Positions 25,087 through 32,765 of a stretch of 64,000 bases of DNA are shown here, one piece after another (position 1 is the first letter of the stretch; each line of letters begins with the position of its first letter). Location of the stretch: positions 95,240 to 159,239 of the forward strand of contig DAHR01000005.1 of assembly GCA_002498525.1 (NCBI GenBank). Reading direction: 5' to 3'. The DNA comes from Euryarchaeota archaeon UBA58 (lineage in GTDB: Archaea > Thermoplasmatota > Poseidoniia > Poseidoniales > Thalassarchaeaceae). The notes under the pieces are model-generated. The model had not been told where the DNA came from. It ran no database searches and saw only the letters and a program-made list of their open reading frames with translations. The position numbers and the translations under genes were made by a program.

Positions 25087-25912
25087 GACGGACGGCGCGC
25101 TGCCTGCAGGGCTCTGGCTCATCGGTCTCGGACCTGGTGATTTAGGGCTCATGACCTCCCAAGCCATAGAGCACGCTCGGGCCTGCGAACACCGCTTCCT
25201 CGAAGGCTACACCGCAACCCTGCCGACAGATCAGGAAACCTTGCTGGAGAACCTCATCGGACCATGGCAACGGGCTATGCGACCCACCATCGAAGAGCCT
25301 TCAGAAATACTCGCTCTTGCGCGCGATACATCCGTCGCTATCCTCGTCGTCGGAGATCCGATGCAAGCGACGACGCACATCGATCTGGAAGCTCATTGTG
25401 ACGAGCAGTCCATCGATTTTTCAGTCATCCCAGGGCTTTCGGCGACCTCGCTCGCCGTCTCCCTCTCCGGTCTTCAATCCTACAGATTCGGCAGGCAGGT
25501 GACGCTGCCTTTCGCATATGGTGACTACTTGGCCACCTCACCGCTCGAACTCATCGATGCGAATTACACGAACAACCTCCACACCCTCGTCCTATTCGAC
25601 CTCGACCCCACGGGAATGGGGGTTGACGAACCCCAACCGATGCAGGCCGCGGCGGCAGTCGAATTGCTGTCAAGAATGGTCGATCGACTCGCAGAGCGCG
25701 AAGGCAGCACCAGAGAGAGTCTGGCAGCGCCGATCGCAAAATGGGATGGAATCCTGATGAGTGACCTTGGCACTCCCGACCAACGAGTGGTTTCGGGCGA
25801 TCTGGAGGAGTTGGCGAAGGTGGAGGGAGGGCGTATGCATTGTCTTGTTCTTCCAGCGGACTTCGCGGGCTTGGAGCGCGAGGCCTACGAGCGCAGACGA
25901 GGCCAATCCTGA
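25085..25912 (+). CDS. dph5: Diphthine synthase
   Basis: This is the SAM-dependent methyltransferase that methylates the modified histidine of elongation factor 2 in diphthamide synthesis. The 275-residue protein begins LWLIGLGPGDLGLMT, the nucleotide-binding start of the tetrapyrrole-methylase fold. It has VGDPMQATTHIDL (G-D-P motif), VIPGLSATSLAVSLSGLQSYRFGR, the conserved IPG and Gln-Ser-Tyr stretch of Dph5, and HTLVLFDLD. Translation from ATG 25085 puts its start codon on the palindrome CATG shared with the divergent trm5 start. A longer frame upstream (24965) would run inside trm5 and has no support. Dph5 is a normal archaeal housekeeping gene; no other diphthamide genes are adjacent. 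Confidence 0.95.
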   Translation: MTDGALPAGLWLIGLGPGDLGLMTSQAIEHARACEHRFLEGYTATLPTDQETLLENLIGPWQRAMRPTIEEPSEILALARDTSVAILVVGDPMQATTHIDLEAHCDEQSIDFSVIPGLSATSLAVSLSGLQSYRFGRQVTLPFAYGDYLATSPLELIDANYTNNLHTLVLFDLDPTGMGVDEPQPMQAAAAVELLSRMVDRLAEREGSTRESLAAPIAKWDGILMSDLGTPDQRVVSGDLEELAKVEGGRMHCLVLPADFAGLEREAYERRRGQS

Positions 25913-25936
25913 AGCGGGGAGCGATGAGGCGAAGAC

Positions 25937-27637
25937 ATGGCAGCCGGACCCGCGGAGGTGAGTTTTCCTGGTGACAAGAATCGCAAGAAGCGGATTCGAA
26001 TGCGGGGAATCAAGAAGGCTTCGAAGGAGATTCAACAGCGATTGGATCGGAATCTCGAGGCTCTGCTCGATAATCCTGAGATTTTTCTGCCTGAGATCCG
26101 CGCCGAACTCGGCAGACCGCGCAAGGATGCGGTTGCTGCGACGCTGAAGGAGGTCGATTCAGTTTCTCAGAAGCGCCATGATAGGCGCTGGTTGACGAAG
26201 AGGATGACGAAGCGGCGCGGAGACCTCGTCTGTCGCTCATTGGCTGGCAGTCTGCTGGCTGCAGGTGATGCAAATATCTCAACGGTTTCAGTCTACAACA
26301 GTCCGATTTATGGCACGACTAGTTATGTCCGGCGGGGTAATGGAAAGCAATCCCATATGGTCGGGATTCAGAACTTCACCAATCCGAGAATGCGCTTGCT
26401 GGTCTGGGATGATCATGCCAAGGCCGGCAACTGGTTCTTCTCTTGGCATGGTGGTTTCGTCTGCTCCGGAAAGGAGCCGAAGGCCCCCGCCGAATGGGTC
26501 GATGAATGTCTCGATTCAGCGAGCATCGACCTGTCTGGCGATGATGTTCGCTGGTCGAGGGGGCTTGAGAAAGAAGTCGTCGAATCTGCTCGGATAACCG
26601 ATTCGGGGTGGGTTCGATTGAGTTTCGACGAAGTTGTCGTCGGCATCACCGGAAGCGCTCTGGCGAAGACTGCTGAAGACCCCTTCATCGCTTCGGTCGC
26701 TCTAGGCATGATGCCTCCGAAATTGTCGGCGGTCGCTCGCGCAGAGTGGATGTGGCGACCGCAGGGCTGGCCCGATGAGATGGCTCTTCCAGAGGAGGGA
26801 TGCGAGAAGTTGGATGAGGTACTGCTCGCTTGGATGAATCTGGCTCTGCCTGACGATAAGCTCGCGCGGGCGTGCAAAAACAGCATACTCGGTTCGATCG
26901 AGGAAGGTTACATCGCAGGCTCGCACTGGTTCGCCCCCGATGCTCGCTCAGACTTCCTCGGACACCTGCAAGGAGGCGACGTCGAGCGCGAGGCTCTGGC
27001 AGCGATCCTCGATTCGCTCGACGGTGGTGCTCGGGTTCGCTCGGATGGAGCGATTCTCGATATGGAGAACGAGGTGATTCGTTTCGAGGACAGCGCCTGC
27101 CATCCTGTTCTGGTGGCGCTGTGGCCAGAGCATGGTATGGAGGTACTCGAGTCGATGTTCGGTCTGACGGAATCTGAAGCAGAGTCGGTTCATCAGCGCC
27201 AGACGCGAAGGAAACAGGGCTTCGGTGCATTCCTGCGAGAACTCCGGGCTTCGGTCTCAACGGCTCAGAGGCTGCAGCGGCTGCCGTGGCCGAATGAGCT
27301 GCTTCCCTCTCCTCTCGCCTTCGCCGACGCTCTGGTGCGCAAAGCAACTGAAGATGGAATCTCATCGACGGTAGCGCTCTGCCGCAAAGCCAAGAAATTG
27401 GATGCTGCGATGGGCTGGGCTTGGCTCGTCGTCCACGACCGAACCGAATCTGATGCTTGGCGCTTCGATCAAGCGAGTCGCGATAAGGGCGGCGATTGGA
27501 CGCCTGCTCTGGCAGCTCTTTGGAAGGCGGCTGATGCTCTTCTTCTCAAGGATGATCTAGATGCTAAATCGGGCTATATCGAGGCTATGAAGCAATTGGC
27601 AGAAGCCTCGGGAACAAGTGGACTCGCCGCCGTTTGA
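25937..27637 (+). CDS. Uncharacterised 566-residue protein
   Basis: No family was recognised. The N-terminus is strongly basic (GDKNRKKRIRMRGIKKASK). A helical part and a beta-rich middle follow, with SHMVGIQNFTNPRMRLLVWDD and NWFFSWHGGFVCSG. The C-terminal half is helical (for example LPDDKLARACKNSILGSIEE and SPLAFADALVRKATEDGI). There is no signal or membrane segment, so a cytoplasmic, possibly nucleic-acid-binding role is suggested by the basic N-terminus. It starts 24 bases after dph5 and ends 16 bases before the convergent LysE gene. Confidence 0.65.
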   Translation: MAAGPAEVSFPGDKNRKKRIRMRGIKKASKEIQQRLDRNLEALLDNPEIFLPEIRAELGRPRKDAVAATLKEVDSVSQKRHDRRWLTKRMTKRRGDLVCRSLAGSLLAAGDANISTVSVYNSPIYGTTSYVRRGNGKQSHMVGIQNFTNPRMRLLVWDDHAKAGNWFFSWHGGFVCSGKEPKAPAEWVDECLDSASIDLSGDDVRWSRGLEKEVVESARITDSGWVRLSFDEVVVGITGSALAKTAEDPFIASVALGMMPPKLSAVARAEWMWRPQGWPDEMALPEEGCEKLDEVLLAWMNLALPDDKLARACKNSILGSIEEGYIAGSHWFAPDARSDFLGHLQGGDVEREALAAILDSLDGGARVRSDGAILDMENEVIRFEDSACHPVLVALWPEHGMEVLESMFGLTESEAESVHQRQTRRKQGFGAFLRELRASVSTAQRLQRLPWPNELLPSPLAFADALVRKATEDGISSTVALCRKAKKLDAAMGWAWLVVHDRTESDAWRFDQASRDKGGDWTPALAALWKAADALLLKDDLDAKSGYIEAMKQLAEASGTSGLAAV

Positions 27638-27653
27638 CACGGCTTCTCCGGCT

Positions 27654-28292
27654 TCAGAACAATGAATACAGTTGTTCGTGGAATGCGATATCTATCGCAA
27701 CGAAAGCCAGAATCAGGCCCAATCCCAGATTGACTCGCGCCGAGCTCTTCGGGTCGGCGAAGACTCGGCGCAGAACGGCTCCTGCACCAGACCAGAAAAG
27801 CACTGAGCCGACGCCGATGACCGTCGTTGTAGCAGCTAGGATGACGACGATTGGGAACCCTTCTCCCAAGCGCGAAGCGTACTCGGTCATCAACAGAAGG
27901 AAGTAGACCCAACTCTTCGGATTGACGAATTGCAGGAGGAAACCTGCCAGCGGTCCGAGTGGTTTCTCAGCAACAGCTTCGTGGTCCTCGCTCTGTCCGA
28001 TCGGTGGAGCGCGCGCGATGTGTACAGCCAGATACAGCATATATGCTGCACCTATGTACTTCACAGCATCGAGCAGTACATCATTATCGCGAACGAATTC
28101 GACGCCACCTCCAACGAGGATGGCTATGGAGAAGAAACCGACCGCCATACCGGCTTCCAGTGGCATGGATCCATACCAACCATGGCGATTGCCGTGGGCT
28201 GCACAAAGCATCGTGTTCGGACCTGGGGTCCAGCACATGAAGAACATGAATCCGACAGTTATGGCGAATTCGGCTGGGTCCAGAGTGACCAC
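27654..28292 (-). CDS. LysE/RhtB-family amino-acid exporter
   Basis: The 213-residue membrane protein carries the family hallmark CWTPGPNTMLCAAHGNRHG near the N-terminus, where the G/P-P-x-P motif lies, and about five to six membrane helices. Later it shows GFLLQFVNPKSWVYFLLLM (the NPK motif) and VILAATTTVIGVGSVLFW. Members export lysine, arginine, threonine, homoserine or cysteine. The upstream PLP gene stops at 28294, and a GTG at 28292 starts translation immediately after the stop. The ORF could also begin 30 bases earlier, overlapping that stop. The pair looks like a synthesis/export unit for sulfur amino acids. Confidence 0.88.
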   Translation of the reverse strand: MVTLDPAEFAITVGFMFFMCWTPGPNTMLCAAHGNRHGWYGSMPLEAGMAVGFFSIAILVGGGVEFVRDNDVLLDAVKYIGAAYMLYLAVHIARAPPIGQSEDHEAVAEKPLGPLAGFLLQFVNPKSWVYFLLLMTEYASRLGEGFPIVVILAATTTVIGVGSVLFWSGAGAVLRRVFADPKSSARVNLGLGLILAFVAIDIAFHEQLYSLF

Positions 28293-28293
28293 C

Positions 28294-29496
28294 TCAAGCG
28301 AGACGGAGCAATTCTGCTTCAACTTGAGCCAGGGCTTGATCGATGTCTTCCCAGATATCCTCCAGATCCTCGATTCCGATGCTCATACGGACGAAACCGG
28401 GTACGACGCCCGCTTCACTTCGAACCTCTTCAGGCACGAAACTGTGGCTGGAATTGGAGGGACATTCAACGAGAGAACGGATGCAACCGAGGCTCGTCGC
28501 CTCGAAGATAATGTTCAGTGAGCGCATGAACTTCAGCGCTGCGCCGTCGCCGCCCTTGACGACGAAGGAACACATGCCAGTCCCTTTCGGGATGATTCGC
28601 TGCGCCACATCGTGTTGCGGGTGGCTGGCCAGGGAAGGATGGTTTACGCTCTCGATCATCGGGTGGTCTTCGAGTCGCGTGGCGATCTCGAGGCTGTTTG
28701 AGACATGGATCGGCATGCGAGCGTGAAGGGTGCGGATTCCTCGCTCGAGCAGGTAACAGGCGTGTGGGTCGACCGCGCCTCCGAAGTGCACTTTTCGTGG
28801 GAATATCTCAGCGACGAGATCGGCTCTCCCGAGAATCGCGCCGGCGACCACATCTGAATGCCCATTGAGGTACTTCGTGCACGAGTGGATTACGAGGTCG
28901 CATCCCATGGCCAATGGTTTGCAGGCCCAAGGTGTTGCGAAGGTGTTGTCGACGATTACTATCAGTCCATGCTTTTTACCGATTGCGACCATCGCTTCGA
29001 TGTCACATACTTTGAGCACGGGATTGGTCAATACCTCGATGTAGATAATCTTCGTATTGTCTTGAATCGCCGCTTCGTAAGATGCGGGGTCAGTCATGTC
29101 AGCCATCGAAATTTCGATGCCGAAGCGAGGTAGATCCTCGGTCATCAGACCATAAGTTCCACCATAACAATCAGCGCTTGCAACCATATGATCGCCGGCA
29201 CTCAGCAGACCCATCAGAGTCGTTGAAATCGCTGCCATTCCGCTGCCGAACAACTCGCCGTCCTCTGCATCTTCCAAGGCACAGAGTTTCTCGACGACCG
29301 CCTCAGAATTGAGGCTTGACAGCCGCGCGTAAAGCAAGGTGTGTTGCGCGCCATTAGCCCAGCCTTGGTAGCGCTCATCGGTCAGTTGGTAGGTCGATGA
29401 TTGGAAGATCGGTGTGTTCACCGCGCCCTCGATGTGCTGGTTGCCAGATACTACTGCTCGGGTCGCGAAGCGCTTGTCGGCGTCTACTGGGTTCAT
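28294..29496 (-). CDS. Cystathionine gamma-synthase/lyase family PLP enzyme
   Basis: The 400-residue PLP-dependent enzyme belongs to the Cys/Met metabolism family. The active-site lysine lies in HSCTKYLNGHSDVVAG. Other hallmarks are YARLSSLNSEAVVEKL near the N-terminus, LFGSGMAAISTTL, a tyrosine stacking region (SADCYGGTYGL), VDNTFATPWACKPLAMG, and the C-terminal SLGCIRSLVECPS. It could be cystathionine gamma-synthase, gamma-lyase, beta-lyase or methionine gamma-lyase; sequence alone does not separate these. It is divergent from an Lrp-type regulator and followed directly by a LysE exporter. The ATG at 29496 sits about 30 bases after a TATA-like TATACG (about 29526-29532, minus orientation), suggesting a nearly leaderless transcript. 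Confidence 0.93.
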   Translation of the reverse strand: MNPVDADKRFATRAVVSGNQHIEGAVNTPIFQSSTYQLTDERYQGWANGAQHTLLYARLSSLNSEAVVEKLCALEDAEDGELFGSGMAAISTTLMGLLSAGDHMVASADCYGGTYGLMTEDLPRFGIEISMADMTDPASYEAAIQDNTKIIYIEVLTNPVLKVCDIEAMVAIGKKHGLIVIVDNTFATPWACKPLAMGCDLVIHSCTKYLNGHSDVVAGAILGRADLVAEIFPRKVHFGGAVDPHACYLLERGIRTLHARMPIHVSNSLEIATRLEDHPMIESVNHPSLASHPQHDVAQRIIPKGTGMCSFVVKGGDGAALKFMRSLNIIFEATSLGCIRSLVECPSNSSHSFVPEEVRSEAGVVPGFVRMSIGIEDLEDIWEDIDQALAQVEAELLRLA

Positions 29497-29537
29497 GGTG
29501 CTGGGATTCGGTGGTTAGAAATCAACTATACGCCGGA

Positions 29538-29551
29538 GTTATTAGAATAAC
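29538..29551 (+). promoter_or_regulatory. Palindrome upstream of the PLP gene (candidate Lrp operator)
   Basis: GTTATTAGAATAAC is a perfect six-base inverted repeat around AG. It lies just upstream of the putative TATA element of the PLP gene (TATACG, about 29526-29532) in the 136-base divergent region. Lrp/AsnC proteins bind palindromic A/T-rich sites, so this is a good candidate for control of the PLP-LysE operon. Confidence 0.5.
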
Positions 29552-29582
29552 GTCGGTGAAATGACGGTGGTGTAACGAATAG

Positions 29583-29597
29583 CCGACGATTCGTCGG
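29583..29597 (+). promoter_or_regulatory. Palindrome upstream of the Lrp gene (candidate autoregulatory site)
   Basis: CCGACG-ATT-CGTCGG is a perfect six-base inverted repeat, 36 bases before the Lrp ATG and overlapping its expected promoter. It differs in sequence from the other palindrome in this gap, so it may be bound by a different protein. Confidence 0.45.
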
Positions 29598-29632
29598 AAT
29601 AGTTCATAGACTCCCGTCTAATCATAGTTGCC

Positions 29633-30103
29633 ATGCCACAATCGGAATTGGACAATAGGGATATGCGTATTCTCGACATTCTCCGTGATGATTCTCGAGT
29701 CAACACTCAAGCCATCGCAGATCGATTGAACATGCCTCGAGTCACTGTTTACGACCGCATCCGCCGCCTGCAGGACAAGGGCTTCATCCAGAGATTCACC
29801 ATAGAGTTGGATGCGAAAACGATGGGTTGGACATTGAATGCCTTCATTCTCGCTAACTGGCATGGAGACAGAGGATTGACCGACCGGCGCAAGGTAGCTC
29901 AGGAAATCTGTGATCTGGATTTCGTCAAGAGCTGTCACATCGTCACTGGGCAATGGGATTTCGTCATCGAAGTCGTTGCGCGAGACATGTCGGATCTGGG
30001 TGATTCGATCCTCGACCGGCTGTCTTCGATCGAGGGTATGGGCCACGCTCAGACGATGGTCTCATTCTACGATTATCCAGGCCCCGCCGGCTGGCTCCGT
30101 TGA
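29633..30103 (+). CDS. Lrp/AsnC-family transcription regulator
   Basis: The 156-residue protein has an N-terminal HTH (NRDMRILDILRDDSRVNTQA, then ADRLNMPRVTVYDRIRRLQD with the recognition helix near 35-48). A RAM ligand-binding domain follows, with QEICDLDFVKSCHIVTGQWDFVIEV and GDSILDRLSSIEG. Such regulators sense amino acids, often leucine, lysine or methionine. It is divergent from the PLP enzyme/LysE pair and probably controls it. The ATG is preceded by CATAGTTGCC with no clear ribosome site, suggesting leaderless translation. Confidence 0.92.
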   Translation: MPQSELDNRDMRILDILRDDSRVNTQAIADRLNMPRVTVYDRIRRLQDKGFIQRFTIELDAKTMGWTLNAFILANWHGDRGLTDRRKVAQEICDLDFVKSCHIVTGQWDFVIEVVARDMSDLGDSILDRLSSIEGMGHAQTMVSFYDYPGPAGWLR

Positions 30104-30104
30104 C

Positions 30105-30422
30105 TCAATCTGCATTCACCCAATCAGCGTAATCGCTAGACGCCTCGGCTTTCCATGCGATGATCTGTGGAGTGTCGAGAGGATGATCGGCGAGGATTGC
30201 GGCGATTAGTTCCTCCTTGTCCGACCGGCTCGTCTTGATCTGTAATCGCCATTCTTCGGTACTCTCGCACTGGCCATCCCAGCGGTAGACCGAAGTGATG
30301 CGTGAGCGTTGCACGCAAGCAGCATGGCCCGCTTCCACGAGGTGGAATGACCACTGACCGACCAACGCCTCAATCCAATCACCGGGAAGGGTCGTCTGCA
30401 CGACCCAGACCTCCTCGGACAT
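30105..30422 (-). CDS. cutA: CutA1-like divalent-cation tolerance protein
   Basis: The 105-residue protein matches the trimeric CutA1 family: VWVVQTTLPGDWIEALVGQW at the N-terminus, ITSVYRWDGQCESTEEW (the Cu/solvent-exposed strand), QIKTSRSDKEELIAAIL, and DTPQIIAWKAE near the end. CutA1 proteins are cytoplasmic, found in all domains, and of uncertain function despite the name. The ATG at 30422 is preferred over the upstream frame because it starts the first beta strand. It is convergent with Lrp and divergent from the reductase. Confidence 0.88.
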   Translation of the reverse strand: MSEEVWVVQTTLPGDWIEALVGQWSFHLVEAGHAACVQRSRITSVYRWDGQCESTEEWRLQIKTSRSDKEELIAAILADHPLDTPQIIAWKAEASSDYADWVNAD

Positions 30423-30440
30423 GATTATGCGAAGGGGTAT

Positions 30441-31880
30441 ATGGCAATCAAGGCGATGGCAGACTTTGAATGCCCGACGACCCAGCCTCGTATGGCGGTG
30501 CAGAGAATGGAGGAGTGGGAGCGGCCCATCGAGACCGGTCAATCGCCAGAAAGTGGCTCTCACTTCGATGTCATCGTCGTCGGTGGAGGACCTGCTGGCT
30601 CAGCCGCCGCAGCCTACAATGCGATCAATGGCTGCAAGGTGCTGCTGATCGAGAAGGAGTTTTGGCCGCGCGACAAGGCCTGCGGCGATGCAGTGGGGGG
30701 GAAATCTCTCTCGCATGTCGAGGAACTCGGCGTTCTGGAGATGATCGAAGGGACCCCGCATTACTCAGTTGATTCAATCGTCTTCGGCAGCGCCAACGGC
30801 GCTGAAGTAAAGGTCATGCTTCCCAAAGAAGCATATGAGGAGATGGGGATGCAATCGGGCTATGCCTTGCCAAGAGTCCAATTCGATTACATGATGTTCA
30901 AGCGCTGTTCCGAAATCGTCCGCCAGAATGGTGGCTCGGTCATCCAAGGCTTCGCTGTCAGCGATGTTGCCATCGAGGGCGATGGAGAGGCGAAGAGCAT
31001 CGTCGGTGTATCGGGCAAGGTCGGGGGGCGTAGATCGATTGAGCCGGAATTGAGTTTCACTTCAGCCCTGACGATTGGTGCTGGAGGCTATAACTGCCCG
31101 ATCGCGAGGGCCATCACGGAGAGTTATGGAGAGCCTTTTCGCGATGATGAGCACTTCTGTGGTGGTTATCGGGAATACTGGGAGAATGTCGGCGGATTGG
31201 AAGAGGCTGAAGGGCCGATAGAGATTCATTTCATCGATGAGGTTCTGCCAGGATACTTCTGGCTCTTTCCTGTCAGAAAAGGTGTGGTCAACGTCGGAAT
31301 CGGGATGCTCATCTCTGAACAGAGAAAGCAGACAGGGATGAAGAAGTCCCTCAAACAAATCCAAAAATGGGTCATCGAAGAACACCCTCGCTTCAAGATA
31401 CGCTTCGCCAACGCAACAATGATTCCGAAGTCTGCAAGGGGTTGGCAACTGCCCTTCGGTTCACCGCGTAAGAATGCGCCATCGTACCAGCCTCGCAGAA
31501 GCGCGATGGCTGGAGCGATGGCGGTTGGTGATGCGGCCAGCCTCATCGATCCTTTCAGCGGAGAGGGGATCGGCAATGCTCTACTCTCTGCCAAGATGAC
31601 CTCGATTCACTTCGACCACGAAGCCCATTCAGCTGGTTTCCCTGGGGCTGCAGCGGTCGACTACATGACCGATCTCTGGGATACTCTGGGGAAGGAATTG
31701 ACGAACTCGTCAAGACTGCAGAAGATGATGAAATGGAAGCGTCTGACGAATTGGTTCGTCAAGAAAGCCTCGAAGAAGGATGAGATCGCAAAGATGATGT
31801 CAGAGATGATCGCGAGTAAAGATGCTCAGCAGAATCTCTGGAGTCCGTGGTTCCTGTTCAAGACGCTGATTCTACCTTGA
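30441..31880 (+). CDS. Geranylgeranyl reductase-family FAD enzyme
   Basis: The 479-residue flavoprotein has a Rossmann motif VIVVGGGPAGSAAAAYNAI (about 44-62), then KACGDAVGGKSL, the CGD motif of archaeal geranylgeranyl reductases. The second FAD motif is MAVGDAASLIDPFSGEGIGNAL. Members saturate geranylgeranyl chains of ether lipids or quinones. The long N-terminus before the Rossmann strand (about 40 residues) is unusual and may reflect a later start; further in-frame ATGs occur at 30456, 30492 and 30507. AAGGGG lies just before 30441, which decided the choice. It is divergent from cutA by 18 bases, and the HAD gene starts a few bases after its stop, so it heads a probable operon. Confidence 0.85.
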   Translation: MAIKAMADFECPTTQPRMAVQRMEEWERPIETGQSPESGSHFDVIVVGGGPAGSAAAAYNAINGCKVLLIEKEFWPRDKACGDAVGGKSLSHVEELGVLEMIEGTPHYSVDSIVFGSANGAEVKVMLPKEAYEEMGMQSGYALPRVQFDYMMFKRCSEIVRQNGGSVIQGFAVSDVAIEGDGEAKSIVGVSGKVGGRRSIEPELSFTSALTIGAGGYNCPIARAITESYGEPFRDDEHFCGGYREYWENVGGLEEAEGPIEIHFIDEVLPGYFWLFPVRKGVVNVGIGMLISEQRKQTGMKKSLKQIQKWVIEEHPRFKIRFANATMIPKSARGWQLPFGSPRKNAPSYQPRRSAMAGAMAVGDAASLIDPFSGEGIGNALLSAKMTSIHFDHEAHSAGFPGAAAVDYMTDLWDTLGKELTNSSRLQKMMKWKRLTNWFVKKASKKDEIAKMMSEMIASKDAQQNLWSPWFLFKTLILP

Positions 31881-31884
31881 AGTG

Positions 31885-32673
31885 ATGATGATGGGGGCGC
31901 TGACAGAATCCTTGGAAGGAATCGAAGCGGTTTTCCTCGATCTGGACGGAACGCTCTACCTCGGTGACGAGATCATTCCTGGCGCGCTCGACTTCCTTGA
32001 TAGGCTCGAAGCGGCAGGGATTCGTCGCTTCTTCCTGTCGAACAACTCGAGCCGTTCCGTCTCACAATATGTTTCGATGTTGCACGACTTCGGGATTCCT
32101 GCGACTCCTGAAGACGTGCTGCTTTCGACTCACGATCTGTTGTCTTGGTTGGCTGAGAAGGGTGTGAAGGAAACATATCTCATCGGCACTGAAGGTATGC
32201 GTGAGATGCTTGAGGAAGCGGGCGTTTCAACTGCTTCTGCAGAGCCGCAATACATCGTTTTAGGCTATGATACTGAAATCACTTACGAGAAGTTGGCGAC
32301 GGCTTCGGTTCACCTGCACCGTGGTGTGCGAATGGTTGCGAGTCATCCGGACATGGTCTGTCCTTCGCCGGATGGAGGCTTGCCGGATACGGGCGCATAC
32401 ATGGCGCTCTTCGAAGCCGCGACGGGGGTTCGTCCAGAGCATGTCTGCGGCAAGCCGAATGCTGGTATGATCTCGCATAAGATCGAGGAACTGGGCTTGC
32501 CAGCGGCGCGGTGCGCCATGGTCGGAGATCGATTGTACACGGATATTGAGATGGCTGAGCGGGCTGGAGTGCACGGGATTCTCGTGCTCTCAGGCGAAGC
32601 GACTCGGGCTGATTTGGATGCTGCGTCACAGAATCCATCTTTGGTCGTCCCCTCGGTCGCCGAACTCTGCTGA
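31885..32673 (+). CDS. HAD-superfamily phosphatase, NagD/4-nitrophenylphosphatase type
   Basis: The 262-residue protein has HAD motif I DLDGTLYLGD, motif II in FFLSNNSSRSVS, motif III lysine in CGKPNAGMISHKIEELGL, and motif IV VGDRLYTDIEMAERAG. The cap is the large C2-type of NagD/p-nitrophenyl phosphatases. Substrates in the family are sugar phosphates, glycolipid intermediates, PLP or nucleotides. It follows the reductase gene directly: GTG 31882 or ATG 31885/31888/31891 could start it just after the upstream stop at 31878-31880. No substrate can be assigned. Confidence 0.88.
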   Translation: MMMGALTESLEGIEAVFLDLDGTLYLGDEIIPGALDFLDRLEAAGIRRFFLSNNSSRSVSQYVSMLHDFGIPATPEDVLLSTHDLLSWLAEKGVKETYLIGTEGMREMLEEAGVSTASAEPQYIVLGYDTEITYEKLATASVHLHRGVRMVASHPDMVCPSPDGGLPDTGAYMALFEAATGVRPEHVCGKPNAGMISHKIEELGLPAARCAMVGDRLYTDIEMAERAGVHGILVLSGEATRADLDAASQNPSLVVPSVAELC

Positions 32674-32765
32674 ATCCACCCGTGTTTCCATAAGGCTTCC
32701 AAATGATGCTGTTCACATCCCATAGAGGGTGGGTTTCAATAGTGGATGCGTGAGAACTACGCTGC

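Noticed and set aside
26685..27365. Minus-strand 226-residue frame opposite the uncharacterised 566-residue protein
   Set aside because: It is Arg- and Pro-rich, has no domain, and overlaps a frame with consistent codon bias, so it is taken as antisense shadow.
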